This document shows, piece by piece, positions 7,301-14,154 of a stretch of 17,166 nt of DNA (the first letter of the stretch is position 1; every line of letters begins with the position of its first letter). This DNA is from Actinomycetes bacterium (lineage in GTDB: Bacteria > Actinomycetota > Acidimicrobiia > Acidimicrobiales > JAMCPL01), in the NCBI GenBank assembly GCA_021846725.1, contig JAJZWK010000021.1, forward strand, positions 1-17,166, given 5' to 3'. Below the pieces are notes generated by a model that did no database searches, was not told the DNA's origin, and was given only the letters and a program-made list of their open reading frames with translations. The position numbers were made by a program, and so were the translations under genes.

Positions 7301-7622
7301 TGTAGGTATGCTTGCGCCGAAGGTCGAAGAGAATGTAACTGGTGAGGCTGAAGTGCGTGAAGTATTTCGCGTTCCAAGGGTTGGCGCAGTTGCAGGCTGT
7401 TTCGTGCGAGATGGTGTCATAACTCGAGGTTCCAAGGTACGTTTTCTGCGTGAAGGGGTAGTGATATGGAACGGATCCATATCTTCGTTGAAACGCTTCA
7501 AGGAGGATGTGAGGTCAGTCCAGTCGGGCTTTGAGTGTGGTATTGGTCTATCAGGCTATCAGGATTTGAAGCCCGGTGATATTATCGAAACATATGAAGA
7601 GGTTCCTGTAGAGCGCAAATAG
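4383..7622 (+). CDS. infB: Translation initiation factor IF-2, long form
   Basis: IF-2 is the GTPase that brings initiator fMet-tRNA to the ribosome and promotes subunit joining. This 1079-residue version has an N-terminal IF2N domain (1-52, starting MAGKVRVYELAREFGLTNKE). A low-complexity linker of about 400 residues follows, first Ala/Thr/Lys/Glu-rich (about 55-318) and then proline-rich (319-361). A basic patch RSKRRRR comes just before a second IF2N domain (about 470-550). The GTPase domain follows with G1 GHVDHGKT (586-593), G3 DTPGHE (632-637) and G4 NKID (686-689), then the beta-barrel and C-terminal fMet-tRNA-binding domains. The start is GTG 4383, five bases after AGGAG (4373-4377), giving the canonical MAGKVRV. 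The GTG at 4377 overlaps the binding site. Perfect tandem repeats occur in the linker. Confidence 0.95.
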   Translation: MAGKVRVYELAREFGLTNKETLDLCLSLGIGVKSHSSSMEEAQADRVRRKADSQGLRRDTQPTAEESIPTAKTPAAKATRTSVLKDDKQGSAEKEAVVKEVTPAKKGSGRSTAGRSVSTSTKKGAVAKGSALGKKESTVRESTAETTTAKKAATAKKEPTVKEEPTIAKTAARKSSDKAGIVTEEPGIEGSRGEVAEVTPATKRVTKRVASETGTPTTATAKKETVKSAPTEQEPVLKTSAEASTKAVEAQVTMTEVTATKEPATKASAKEPAATSTGVAKTVGTADAASSAGLSGTKEVAGSDDGVQTARTSTPTGKPLSASGKPIPPPPRPPLSASGKPIPPPPRPPLSASGKPIPPPPGRGNSQSARTQFARRGDGSGPLGTIDQRSGARTDRTPRPSYTQRSYARPDGISITTSERPIGERPIGERSTGMVNVPAATTFPPSRPSQRGAGRGQAKRSKRRRRNVEELEPTQLTEYKISNAPVPEGEIIVERGCTPQELGPKLNRSAGDVVRFMLFQGEMVTATQPLTDEMIELYAMELGAQVKLVDPGQEEETILMARYIGIDEEIPEEELEPRGPVVTVMGHVDHGKTLLLDRIRSSNVAAGESGGITQHIGAYQVAAGNHLITFIDTPGHEAFTAMRARGAQVTDIVVLVVAADDGVMQQTVEAIDHARSAEVPIIVAINKIDRPEADVNRTMQQLAEHGIIPEAWGGDTVVCEISALEGTGIDDLLDHIAIVAELEDLKSTSKGRAVAVILEANLDPGKGPVATVIVQRGTLKVGDSVVAGAAWGKVKALVDFLGKPRKSAGPSTPVQVLGFSRPPAAGDTMFVTQDIASAKSMGEAIERRERVTGRIATSVSAGVKLEDIFEQIQSGIRATLNLIVKADGQGTLQAVLDSLEKLEREEVAINFLHKGVGGIAESDVQLAIASNATIIGFNVRPDRRSRELAESRDVDIRTYEVIYKLIEDVESAVVGMLAPKVEENVTGEAEVREVFRVPRVGAVAGCFVRDGVITRGSKVRFLREGVVIWNGSISSLKRFKEDVRSVQSGFECGIGLSGYQDLKPGDIIETYEEVPVERK
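5337..5464 (+). repeat. 45-bp perfect tandem repeat inside infB (2.8 copies)
   Basis: Units lie at 5337-5381, 5382-5426 and 5427-5464 (partial). They are identical base for base and in frame, each encoding PLSASGKPIPPPPRP. Silent differences are absent, so the copies are recent or kept uniform by recombination. They lengthen the flexible linker of IF-2. Confidence 0.95.
5637..5666 (+). repeat. 15-bp tandem duplication inside infB
   Basis: GAACGGCCAATAGGC occurs twice in a row (5637-5651 and 5652-5666) and encodes ERPIG twice, followed by a diverged third unit ERSTG. It lies in the same linker as the 45-bp repeats. Confidence 0.9.
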
Positions 7623-7628
7623 AAGTAC

Positions 7629-7737
7629 CTAGGTTCTCTGGAGCGGCACGGTAGCCCTTATATAGATGGTTGGTTGCCCTGGCAAGCCGATTGGTGCTCT
7701 CTAGGTTCTCTGGAGCGGCACGGTAGTCTTTATATAG
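7629..7737. repeat. Pair of ~37-bp direct repeats between infB and rbfA
   Basis: Copies at 7629-7665 and 7701-7737 share their first 26 bases exactly (starting CTAGGTTCTCTGGAGCGGCA). They differ at two pyrimidine positions and then share TTATATAG. The period is 72 bp. The spacer holds a small TTGCC/GGCAA hairpin (about 7672-7685). The arrangement mirrors the pair at 1631-1728, with shared CTAGG and TGGAGCG blocks. Confidence 0.88.
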
Positions 7738-7764
7738 TGTATGATCATACTGGAGGTGGTTATT

Positions 7765-8136
7765 ATGGCATCGTGGTCGATAAAACGCCAGACACCTAGA
7801 TCGTTTCCACGGACGGTAAGGGTAAATGAACTTCTCAGGGAGGTCATAGCGGAAGAGATAGAAAAGATGCCTGATTTTGATGACATTGACGATATCGTAA
7901 CTGTCACGGGAGTAGAGGTGTCTTCAGACCTGAGTCATGCGACCGTGTTTGTCAGTCCATTCAGCGACGAGATAAAGGACTTCCTGGATGCGGTAAGAGT
8001 AGATATGCAACGTACCATCAGTAGGCAGGTGAAGATGAAGAGGACGCCAAAGCTGGAGTTTGCTGCAGACCCAGCTATTTATGAGGGAGAGAAAGTGGAA
8101 ATGCTATTGCGAAAGATACACTCAGATGATCGGTAG
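7765..8136 (+). CDS. rbfA: 30S ribosome-binding factor RbfA
   Basis: RbfA is a small KH-fold protein that binds the immature 30S subunit near helix 1 of 16S rRNA and is needed for late maturation. The 123-residue product shows the family opening RTVRVNELLREVIAEEIEKM (residues about 16-35), the central VTVTGVEVSSDLSHATVFVS, and the C-terminal RTPKLEFAADPAIYEGEKVE, in which family members end the KH fold. The start is ATG 7765, eight bases after GGAGG (7752-7756). An in-frame ATG at 7741 lies upstream of that site and reads through it. It is separated from infB by 142 bp of repeat-bearing sequence; many actinobacteria place an extra small gene there. Confidence 0.92.
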   Translation: MASWSIKRQTPRSFPRTVRVNELLREVIAEEIEKMPDFDDIDDIVTVTGVEVSSDLSHATVFVSPFSDEIKDFLDAVRVDMQRTISRQVKMKRTPKLEFAADPAIYEGEKVEMLLRKIHSDDR

Positions 8137-8151
8137 GGTGATCAGGCGCTA

Positions 8152-9066
8152 ATGGTTGTTGAGCGAGCGGTAACTACCAAGCTGGCTTCGGGGTCTCCGT
8201 CAAGAGAGTTGGTCGGCATGGTGGCAGTAGACAAAGAGCAGGGATGGACGTCCCATGATGTTGTTGCCCGGATAAGGCGCTTACTCGGTCAACGTAGAGT
8301 AGGTCATGCCGGTACATTGGATCCGGATGCAACCGGGTTACTGTTGGTAGGTATAGGTCGTTTTACCAGAGCATTGAGATTTCTGGAAGGCCTTACCAAG
8401 GTGTATCAGTGCGAGGTCGTATTGGGTACAGCTACGGATACCTTGGATGCGAGTGGAAGAGTGACCGGTACCTGGGATATGACAAGTGTATCTTTGGATG
8501 ATATGAGAAATGCTGCTGAGAAAATGACTGGAGAGATTGAGCAGATACCACCTATGTTTTCTGCAGTAAAGGTGGGAGGAGAAAGACTGTATGCCAAGGC
8601 AAGACGTGGGGAGAGTGTAGAGCGGAAGAGTCGTAGAGTAACGGTTCATTCATTTGAGGTGCTTGATCCTTCCGAACCCGGAATCTTTCCAGTATCGATA
8701 GCTTGCTCTACGGGCACTTATGTGCGTTCGCTGGTAGCTGATATTGGTACTCTGCTCGGGGGAGGAGCGCATTTGCGCAACCTGAGGCGCACCAGAATAG
8801 GTTCATTCTCAGTGGACGAAGCAAGAGAGGTGGATTCGATCTCTGAGGGGAGTATATTGACACCAGCACAGGCACTGAGGGATATTGAGCAGGTACATGT
8901 AGATGGTGAGTTGGCTGGCTTGGCAAGACGGCGTATGCCGCTTGATCGAGTATCTACCGGTGTCCAGACTGCAGGCCCTTATGCACTCCTGGATGATGAA
9001 GGAAGGTTAATAGCCATTTACGAGGGTACATCTACTGACAAAATAGTTGTCGGGCTGACTATATGA
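8152..9066 (+). CDS. truB: tRNA pseudouridine-55 synthase TruB
   Basis: TruB converts uridine 55 in the T-loop of tRNAs to pseudouridine. The 304-residue product has GMVAVDKEQGWTSHDVVARI (22-41) and the catalytic motif GHAGTLDPDATGLL (51-64) with Asp57 as the expected nucleophile. The thumb region EQIPPMFSAVKVGGERLYAK and the conserved STGTYVRSL follow downstream. The C-terminus (about 220-304) is the usual variable PUA-like extension. The start is uncertain. ATG 8152 lies 15 bp after rbfA without a clear ribosome binding site. ATG 8218, just before VAVDKEQG, has AAGAGAG nine bases upstream and would remove 22 residues not typical of the family. Confidence 0.92.
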   Translation: MVVERAVTTKLASGSPSRELVGMVAVDKEQGWTSHDVVARIRRLLGQRRVGHAGTLDPDATGLLLVGIGRFTRALRFLEGLTKVYQCEVVLGTATDTLDASGRVTGTWDMTSVSLDDMRNAAEKMTGEIEQIPPMFSAVKVGGERLYAKARRGESVERKSRRVTVHSFEVLDPSEPGIFPVSIACSTGTYVRSLVADIGTLLGGGAHLRNLRRTRIGSFSVDEAREVDSISEGSILTPAQALRDIEQVHVDGELAGLARRRMPLDRVSTGVQTAGPYALLDDEGRLIAIYEGTSTDKIVVGLTI

Positions 9067-9123
9067 ACGGTGTCAAACTTCTGTGCTCCAATGATCTGTG
9101 AAAACGGCTACTCTTTTTAATTA

Positions 9124-10215
9124 ATGAAAACATATTACTCATTTGAAGATGTTCGTGGGCTTGGTGATGGTGCTGTTGTAACTATTGGAGTCTATGATGG
9201 GGTGCATATAGGACACCGTAAGATACTGGGAGAGTTGCAATTGTATGCGGATGAGCTTCGTTTGCCGTCAGTGGTGGTAACGTTTCATCCCCATCCAGCT
9301 GCTATCGTACATCCGGATGCGGTTCCTCCACTGATATGCTCGCTGGAGCGGAGGCTGGAGTTGTTAGAAGAAAATGGCGTGGATGTGGTGGTGGTAGTGG
9401 AGTTCGATCAGCATTTCAGGAATGAAGAAGCTCAGGAATTTATAGACAGAGTATTGGTAGATTCTCTTCATGCGAAGGCGGTCATTGTCGGTTCTGACTT
9501 CCGGTTTGGTAGAGAGCGGGCAGGTGATGTCGAGATGCTGAAGATATTTGGCGAGAAGCGAGGATACATTGGGGTGAGTGTCGATCTATCGTATGTCTAC
9601 GAAGAAGAAGACGGTGGCCTCGGTAAGGTGGTTCTGCAAGTGGGTGATCAATTGGATGTGCGTGAAGGCGGTAAGGCAGTTGGCGGTAGTGGTAGGGGAG
9701 ATGCACATGAGCCCATGATGGGTGGTGGCAGGAAGGGCGTGCAGTTGGATGGCAAGGTGTCATCGTCGTTGATACGGCAGCTGGTATCCTCTGGCGATGT
9801 CGTTAGTGCAGCTAAGTTACTTGGAAGATATTTTGAACTGTCTGGTACGGTCGTTGAAGGTCATCGGCGCGGTGGTCCCTTACTTGGTTATGCAACCGCA
9901 AATATCGCGATAGAAGATGGTATGTTGTTACCTGCTGATGGTGTCTATGCTGGGTGGTTTGTTATGCCTGGTGGCAGTGACCATGCATGCGCTATATCTG
10001 TAGGGGCAAACCCGACCTTTTCAGATGGAGAAGCCGTTGCTGTTGAAGCGCATCTTCTCGATTTCAATGGTAACTTGTACGGGGAGAGAGCTACAGTGAA
10101 GCTGGTCCAGCGAATAAGAGGGCAAGAGAAATTTCCCTCTCCCGAAGAGCTAAAATCTCATATAGCCATGGACATAGAAGAGGTGCGTAATATCCTGGCA
10201 TGGTCTGTTCGATAA
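9124..10215 (+). CDS. ribF: Bifunctional riboflavin kinase/FAD synthetase RibF
   Basis: RibF phosphorylates riboflavin to FMN and adenylylates FMN to FAD. The N-terminal adenylyltransferase domain has GVYDGVHIGH (22-31, the HxGH nucleotide-binding motif), VVTFHPHPAAIV (51-62), GSDFRFGRERAG (123-134) and SSSLIR (213-218). The C-terminal kinase domain has GYATANI (255-261, where the family normally has a PTAN motif), the expected catalytic Glu308 in VEAHLLDF, and LYGE. The product is 363 residues, about 50 longer than usual, because of a glycine-rich insert at about 159-208. The start ATG 9124 has no ribosome binding site and follows TTAATTA. The gap to truB is 57 bp, so it is likely still in the operon. 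Confidence 0.92.
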   Translation: MKTYYSFEDVRGLGDGAVVTIGVYDGVHIGHRKILGELQLYADELRLPSVVVTFHPHPAAIVHPDAVPPLICSLERRLELLEENGVDVVVVVEFDQHFRNEEAQEFIDRVLVDSLHAKAVIVGSDFRFGRERAGDVEMLKIFGEKRGYIGVSVDLSYVYEEEDGGLGKVVLQVGDQLDVREGGKAVGGSGRGDAHEPMMGGGRKGVQLDGKVSSSLIRQLVSSGDVVSAAKLLGRYFELSGTVVEGHRRGGPLLGYATANIAIEDGMLLPADGVYAGWFVMPGGSDHACAISVGANPTFSDGEAVAVEAHLLDFNGNLYGERATVKLVQRIRGQEKFPSPEELKSHIAMDIEEVRNILAWSVR

Positions 10216-10234
10216 GTATCGCTTTGCTAATTCT

Positions 10235-10915
10235 CTAAGGCATTGAGACGAGCGATTCGTCGGGAGGATCGGGTGTAGGCTGACTATGATCTGATCTCGT
10301 GTCGGACTTGTGACCGGTAACCAGAGGAGAGAAGGGAGTTCTCTGCACAAGAAAAGTATCGAACCAACTCAATGCTGCTATACCGGGTATCGAGAGTGCC
10401 CATACGAATAGTGCTCCGAAAATCACTCCACCGACCACATCAAAGGGATAATGTGCACCGACGTATATACGGTCAAAACACAGCAGCAGACCGGCTATTG
10501 TGGTGATCCATGCAATCAGGTGTTTTCTGGTGATCCATATACCAGCGATTACTGCTCCGGCAATTGTCGCATGTCCACTGGGAAATGCGTAGCCATGAGT
10601 CTTTGCAACTAATACCTCTACATGATGCAGTACCCAGTACGGTCGTATCTCACCAAACAAGGGCTTTAGGCCGTAATGGGCTATCACCCATGCCACTACG
10701 GTACCTCCTGCTGCCCAGAGTACTCTGGCGACGGATCGAACGGGATTTATTGCGTAGCGGCTTATCCACCATGCTATCAGCAACAGGATTGCAAGTAATG
10801 CTAGGCCGCCAAAATGAGCATAAAAAGCCATGAATCCATGAGCCCAGGCGGTATGCCTTGCAAAATGGTTTATATCCAGGTACCACTGTGTATTTATTCT
10901 CTTCAATTCACTCAC
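10235..10915 (-). CDS. PAP2-family membrane phosphatase
   Basis: The 226-residue integral membrane protein has the three PAP2 phosphatase motifs: K84-x6-RP (KPLFGEIRP, 84-92), PSGH (112-115) and R149-x5-H155-x3-D159 (RIYVGAHYPFD). The histidines of the second and third motifs form the active site in this family. Five or six hydrophobic segments surround the motifs (about 36-54, 62-82, 116-130, 135-147 and 160-178). Likely substrates are lipid phosphates such as undecaprenyl pyrophosphate or phosphatidic acid, but the sequence does not decide. The C-terminal 35 residues are polar and proline-rich. The start is GTG 10915 with AAGGA 11 bases upstream, a loose spacing. It points against ribF, whose stop is only 19 bp away, and away from rpsO. 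Confidence 0.85.
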   Translation of the reverse strand: MSELKRINTQWYLDINHFARHTAWAHGFMAFYAHFGGLALLAILLLIAWWISRYAINPVRSVARVLWAAGGTVVAWVIAHYGLKPLFGEIRPYWVLHHVEVLVAKTHGYAFPSGHATIAGAVIAGIWITRKHLIAWITTIAGLLLCFDRIYVGAHYPFDVVGGVIFGALFVWALSIPGIAALSWFDTFLVQRTPFSPLVTGHKSDTRSDHSQPTPDPPDESLVSMP

Positions 10916-11097
10916 TGTTTATTCAATCCTTGCATTTGTATTTGTTACCAATACTTTCATCTTTCCGCAGTCACCACTGTTTTGGGTGGATACCTGCATA
11001 TTTTGATCGCGTTTCCATATCTTTACAGCATATTCCATCTGTGGTATCTTCCTCTTAGTCTTTTGGTCGACATTAGCAGTGCAGTATAGTTGATTCA

Positions 11098-11126
11098 TTG
11101 CGGCGAGTGAATTCGCCTGGTATAAT
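11098..11126 (+). promoter_or_regulatory. Strong promoter for rpsO
   Basis: TTGCGG (11098-11103) and a perfect TATAAT (11121-11126) are 17 bp apart, and TGG before the -10 makes an extended -10 element. Transcription would start near 11133, about 30 nt before the rpsO ATG. Confidence 0.75.
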
Positions 11127-11161
11127 AGCAAAGTTAAGTAAATGGATAAAAAGGACATTCA

Positions 11162-11419
11162 ATGATTGATAAAACAGCAATTATAGATGAGTACAGGGTA
11201 CACTCTACTGACACTGGCTCTCCCGAGGTGCAAGTTGCCTTGCTGACGGCTCGAATATCACATCTTACTGAGCATCTGAAGGTACATAAGGGAGACCATC
11301 ATACAAGGAGGGGATTATTGATGCTTATCGGTAAGCGGAGACGTCTACTAAACTATCTACACAATAATGACGTAGATCGGTACAGGTCTCTTATTGGTAA
11401 GTTGGGAATACGTCACTGA
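11162..11419 (+). CDS. rpsO: 30S ribosomal protein S15
   Basis: S15 is a primary 16S rRNA-binding protein of the 30S platform and also contacts 23S rRNA in an intersubunit bridge. The 85-residue product contains the family signature: DTGSPEVQVALLTARISHLT (16-35), then HKGDHHTRRGLLMLIGKRRR (42-61), where the conserved His-Asp and Arg residues contact RNA, then LLNYLHNNDVDRYRSLIGKL. It is a few residues shorter than the common 89. The start ATG 11162 has AAGGA six bases upstream (11151-11155), and a near-consensus promoter precedes it. It is followed by pnp, the classic rpsO-pnp pair; in several bacteria S15 represses its own translation through the leader, but I see no specific proof of that here. 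Confidence 0.95.
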   Translation: MIDKTAIIDEYRVHSTDTGSPEVQVALLTARISHLTEHLKVHKGDHHTRRGLLMLIGKRRRLLNYLHNNDVDRYRSLIGKLGIRH

Positions 11420-11699
11420 GTTCGACAGCTATATAGTATGGTAGCGGTTGACTTGGTTCTCCGCTTACAAATTGGGCAGGCTGGTCTATACTATGCTATG
11501 CTGGTTTCGGCGATTGTTTTTTGCCATAATCGTATAGTCGCGACAACGTAGGTGGTAAAAGTTATAGCTGCCAGTCGCCGGTCACCTATTTTATTTGTAA
11601 GAGCGTAGGTTCAAAATGGGTGGTCGACTACTGGGAACTATTTCTACCGGCGCTTGTCTAGCGGCTTCACAGCAAATTAACTAAAGGAAGGTAAATAAT
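11420..11699. other. Long structured leader between rpsO and pnp
   Basis: The 280-bp gap contains a promoter candidate (TTACAA 11465-11470, 16 bp, TATACT 11487-11492) and a stem of GCGAC/GTCGC (11540-11544 with 11574-11578) enclosing GGTGG/CTGCC (11551-11555 with 11568-11572). It also holds a competing TAGGTG/CACCTA pairing (11549-11554 with 11583-11588) followed by TTTTATTT. A 22-codon frame (11616-11684) ends at the pnp ribosome binding site. No terminator clearly ends rpsO transcripts, so some read-through into pnp is likely. Confidence 0.5.
11465..11492 (+). promoter_or_regulatory. Candidate pnp promoter
   Basis: TTACAA (11465-11470) and TATACT (11487-11492) are spaced by 16 bp. A start near 11499 would give a leader of about 200 nt before the pnp ATG. 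In well-studied bacteria pnp has its own promoter and a structured leader through which PNPase represses itself; that precedent supports the reading but does not prove it. Confidence 0.35.
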
Positions 11700-14135
11700 A
11701 TGAATGAAGTTGTGAGCGTTTCTGCTCCCATGTCCGGTACGGATAATCTGGTAATGTCGTTTGAAACAGGTAAACTTGCCTTACAGGCTGATGGGGCAGT
11801 AGTTGGTAGACTGGGAGATACCATGGTGCTTGCTACCGCTACTGCATCAAAAGCACCAAGAGAGGGGGTAGACTTTTTCCCTCTTACCATAGACGTAGAA
11901 GAGAGGATGTATGCTGCGGGCAAGATCCCTGGGTCTTTTTTCCGCAGAGAAGGAAGGGCATCCGAGCAAGCTATTCTAACTGCTCGCCTCATAGATAGGC
12001 CGTTGCGTCCGTGCTTCCCGGATGGTTTTCGCAATGATGTGCATGTAGTGGCGACCATACTCGGAGTCGACTTGGTCAACCCTCATGATGTGCTTGCAAT
12101 CAATGCTGCTTCGGCCGCTCTCATGATATCTGGAATTCCATTCGATGGTCCGGTTGGAGCCGTCAGGATTGCGTGGTCCAAGGAGGGGCAGTGGATACCT
12201 CATCCGAGCTATAGCGATGGTGATGATTCATGTCTTGAGATGGTAGTGGCTGGTAGAGCGCTTACCGAGGATGATAATAGTGATGTCGCTATCATGATGG
12301 TGGAAGCTGGCGGTACGGAAGTATCGTTCGAGCACTACGAGAATGGTACGCCAATGGTCACAGAAGATGTAATTGCTCAAGGCTTGGAAGAAGCCAAGAA
12401 GTGGATTATGGAATCTATTAGATTGCAGCGCCAGCTTGCAGAAAAAGCTGTTCGTTATGCAAATGATGCCCATGGACACTCTTATGAACTTATCGAAGAA
12501 TGTCCGCAGGAGATAAAAGATGCAGTAGAGCAGTATGTCCACGATCGAATGAGTCAATTGCTTTCTATCGTAGACAAAGGTACTAGAGAAACGGCTCTGG
12601 CTGATCTTACTGCCGATACCGTAAGCAACCTGCAAGAGAAGTTTGAGGACCGGGAGACCGCCATAAAATCAGCAGTGCGTTCAGTTATGAAGAAGATGCT
12701 GAGAAAGCGTATCATCGAAGAGGGCGTGAGGGTGGACGGCCGTCGTGTGGACGAGGTCAGGCCGTTGCATATTGAAGTTGGCCTTATACCTACTGCTCAT
12801 GGCTCCGGATTGTTTCAGCGAGGTGAGACCCAGGTGCTGAATATTGCCACGCTTGGAATGCCGCGTATGAGTCAGTTACTCGATTCCATCGGAATAGATG
12901 ATTCAAAACGCTACATGCATCATTACAATATGCCTCCTTATTCGACAGGTGAGGCCGGTGTCATGCGTGGACCAAAACGTAGAGAGATCGGCCATGGATT
13001 GTTGGCTGAAAGGGCACTGGTTCCAGTGATTCCAAGCGAGGCAGTCTTTCCTTATACTTTGAGGCTTGTATCAGAGGCTATTTCCTCCAATGGATCCACT
13101 TCCATGGCATCTGTCTGTGGTTCCACTTTATCTTTGATGGATGCCGGTGTTCCTATACGTGCAGCAGTTGCCGGTGTCGCGATGGGATTGATCTATGAAA
13201 ATGATCATTATGTAACTCTGACCGATATTCTTGGTATGGAAGATGCTCTGGGTGACATGGATTTCAAGGTTACAGGCACGAGGGAGGCAGTGACAGCTTT
13301 GCAGTTGGATACCAAGATAGATGGCATTCCTGCAGATGTTCTTGCTCAGGCGTTGTATCAGGCCAAGCAGGCCAGACTTTTCATACTAGATGCCATGGAG
13401 CAGGTGATTGCCAAGCCTAGGGAGCAGGTCAGCATGAATGCGCCAAAGATAATATCCTTTGAGATACCGCAAGATAAGATTGGCGAAGTGATAGGCCCTA
13501 AGGGCAAAACGATCAACACTATTCAATCCGATACCGGTGCCGATATTGCACTGGATGAGGTAGACGGCGTTGCTACTGTGACTATTGGTGCCAAGGAATC
13601 CAGTGCAGTGGAGGAAGCCAAGAGCCGTATTATGCTCATCCTGGATCCACCGAAGCCGGAACTGGGTGTTGCTTACTCGGGAACTGTTGTGGGAGTAACT
13701 AAGTTTGGGGCGTTTATCAATATTTTACCAGGTAGAGATGGATTGTTGCACATATCCAAAGTGGGTAGAGGCAAACGCATTGACCGAGTGGAAGAAGTCC
13801 TCAATGTTGGAGATTCCGTGGATGTGGTAGTGGATTCCATAGATGACGATGGTAAGGTATCTCTTTCTTATGTCGAAGGTAGCACTAGTGCTGATCATGA
13901 ATACAGTGCTGGTAATGGCAGTCATACGACAGAGGAGACCATGACGACCGGTGGCAACGATGTTAGCTCAGAAGATACTAACTTAGAATTTGTTTCCTTT
14001 GAAGATGAGTTTGATCTGGAGCTGGAGAGAGAGGTAGGTAATCTCGGCCCGGAACCAGAGTCAGAGCGTTCCTCTGGAGATCGTCAACGGCCAGACTCTC
14101 ACTCTCGTTCGAGTAGGCGTCATAAGAGGCGCTAA
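11700..14135 (+). CDS. pnp: Polyribonucleotide nucleotidyltransferase (PNPase)
   Basis: PNPase degrades RNA 3' to 5' using phosphate and can also add tails. The 811-residue product has the full domain order: first RNase PH domain (about 15-245, with FFRREGR at 80-86), an alpha-helical linker (about 250-325), and the second, catalytic RNase PH domain (about 330-570). KH (585-645, GEVIGPKGKTINTI) and S1 (655-727) domains follow. The expected catalytic aspartates are D515 and D521 in LGMEDALGDMDFK. An 80-residue tail, first acidic and then basic (ending RRHKRR), follows the S1 domain and is not part of the core enzyme. The start ATG 11700 has AAGGAAGG eight bases upstream (11684-11691). It lies between rpsO and the M16 peptidase, a standard actinobacterial order. 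Confidence 0.96.
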   Translation: MNEVVSVSAPMSGTDNLVMSFETGKLALQADGAVVGRLGDTMVLATATASKAPREGVDFFPLTIDVEERMYAAGKIPGSFFRREGRASEQAILTARLIDRPLRPCFPDGFRNDVHVVATILGVDLVNPHDVLAINAASAALMISGIPFDGPVGAVRIAWSKEGQWIPHPSYSDGDDSCLEMVVAGRALTEDDNSDVAIMMVEAGGTEVSFEHYENGTPMVTEDVIAQGLEEAKKWIMESIRLQRQLAEKAVRYANDAHGHSYELIEECPQEIKDAVEQYVHDRMSQLLSIVDKGTRETALADLTADTVSNLQEKFEDRETAIKSAVRSVMKKMLRKRIIEEGVRVDGRRVDEVRPLHIEVGLIPTAHGSGLFQRGETQVLNIATLGMPRMSQLLDSIGIDDSKRYMHHYNMPPYSTGEAGVMRGPKRREIGHGLLAERALVPVIPSEAVFPYTLRLVSEAISSNGSTSMASVCGSTLSLMDAGVPIRAAVAGVAMGLIYENDHYVTLTDILGMEDALGDMDFKVTGTREAVTALQLDTKIDGIPADVLAQALYQAKQARLFILDAMEQVIAKPREQVSMNAPKIISFEIPQDKIGEVIGPKGKTINTIQSDTGADIALDEVDGVATVTIGAKESSAVEEAKSRIMLILDPPKPELGVAYSGTVVGVTKFGAFINILPGRDGLLHISKVGRGKRIDRVEEVLNVGDSVDVVVDSIDDDGKVSLSYVEGSTSADHEYSAGNGSHTTEETMTTGGNDVSSEDTNLEFVSFEDEFDLELEREVGNLGPEPESERSSGDRQRPDSHSRSSRRHKRR

Positions 14136-14154
14136 GTAGGGCTACGATTAATTA

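Noticed and set aside
1689..11078. Shared 13-mer GGTCGACATTAGC at about 1689-1701 and 11066-11078.
   Set aside because: Too short and without shared flanks. I cannot tell it from chance, although a genome-wide count would settle it.
10919..11158. Leftward 79-codon frame ending 3 bp before the PAP2 start.
   Set aside because: It runs across the strong rpsO promoter, has no ribosome binding site and no recognisable protein features. Its position near the PAP2 start is probably chance.
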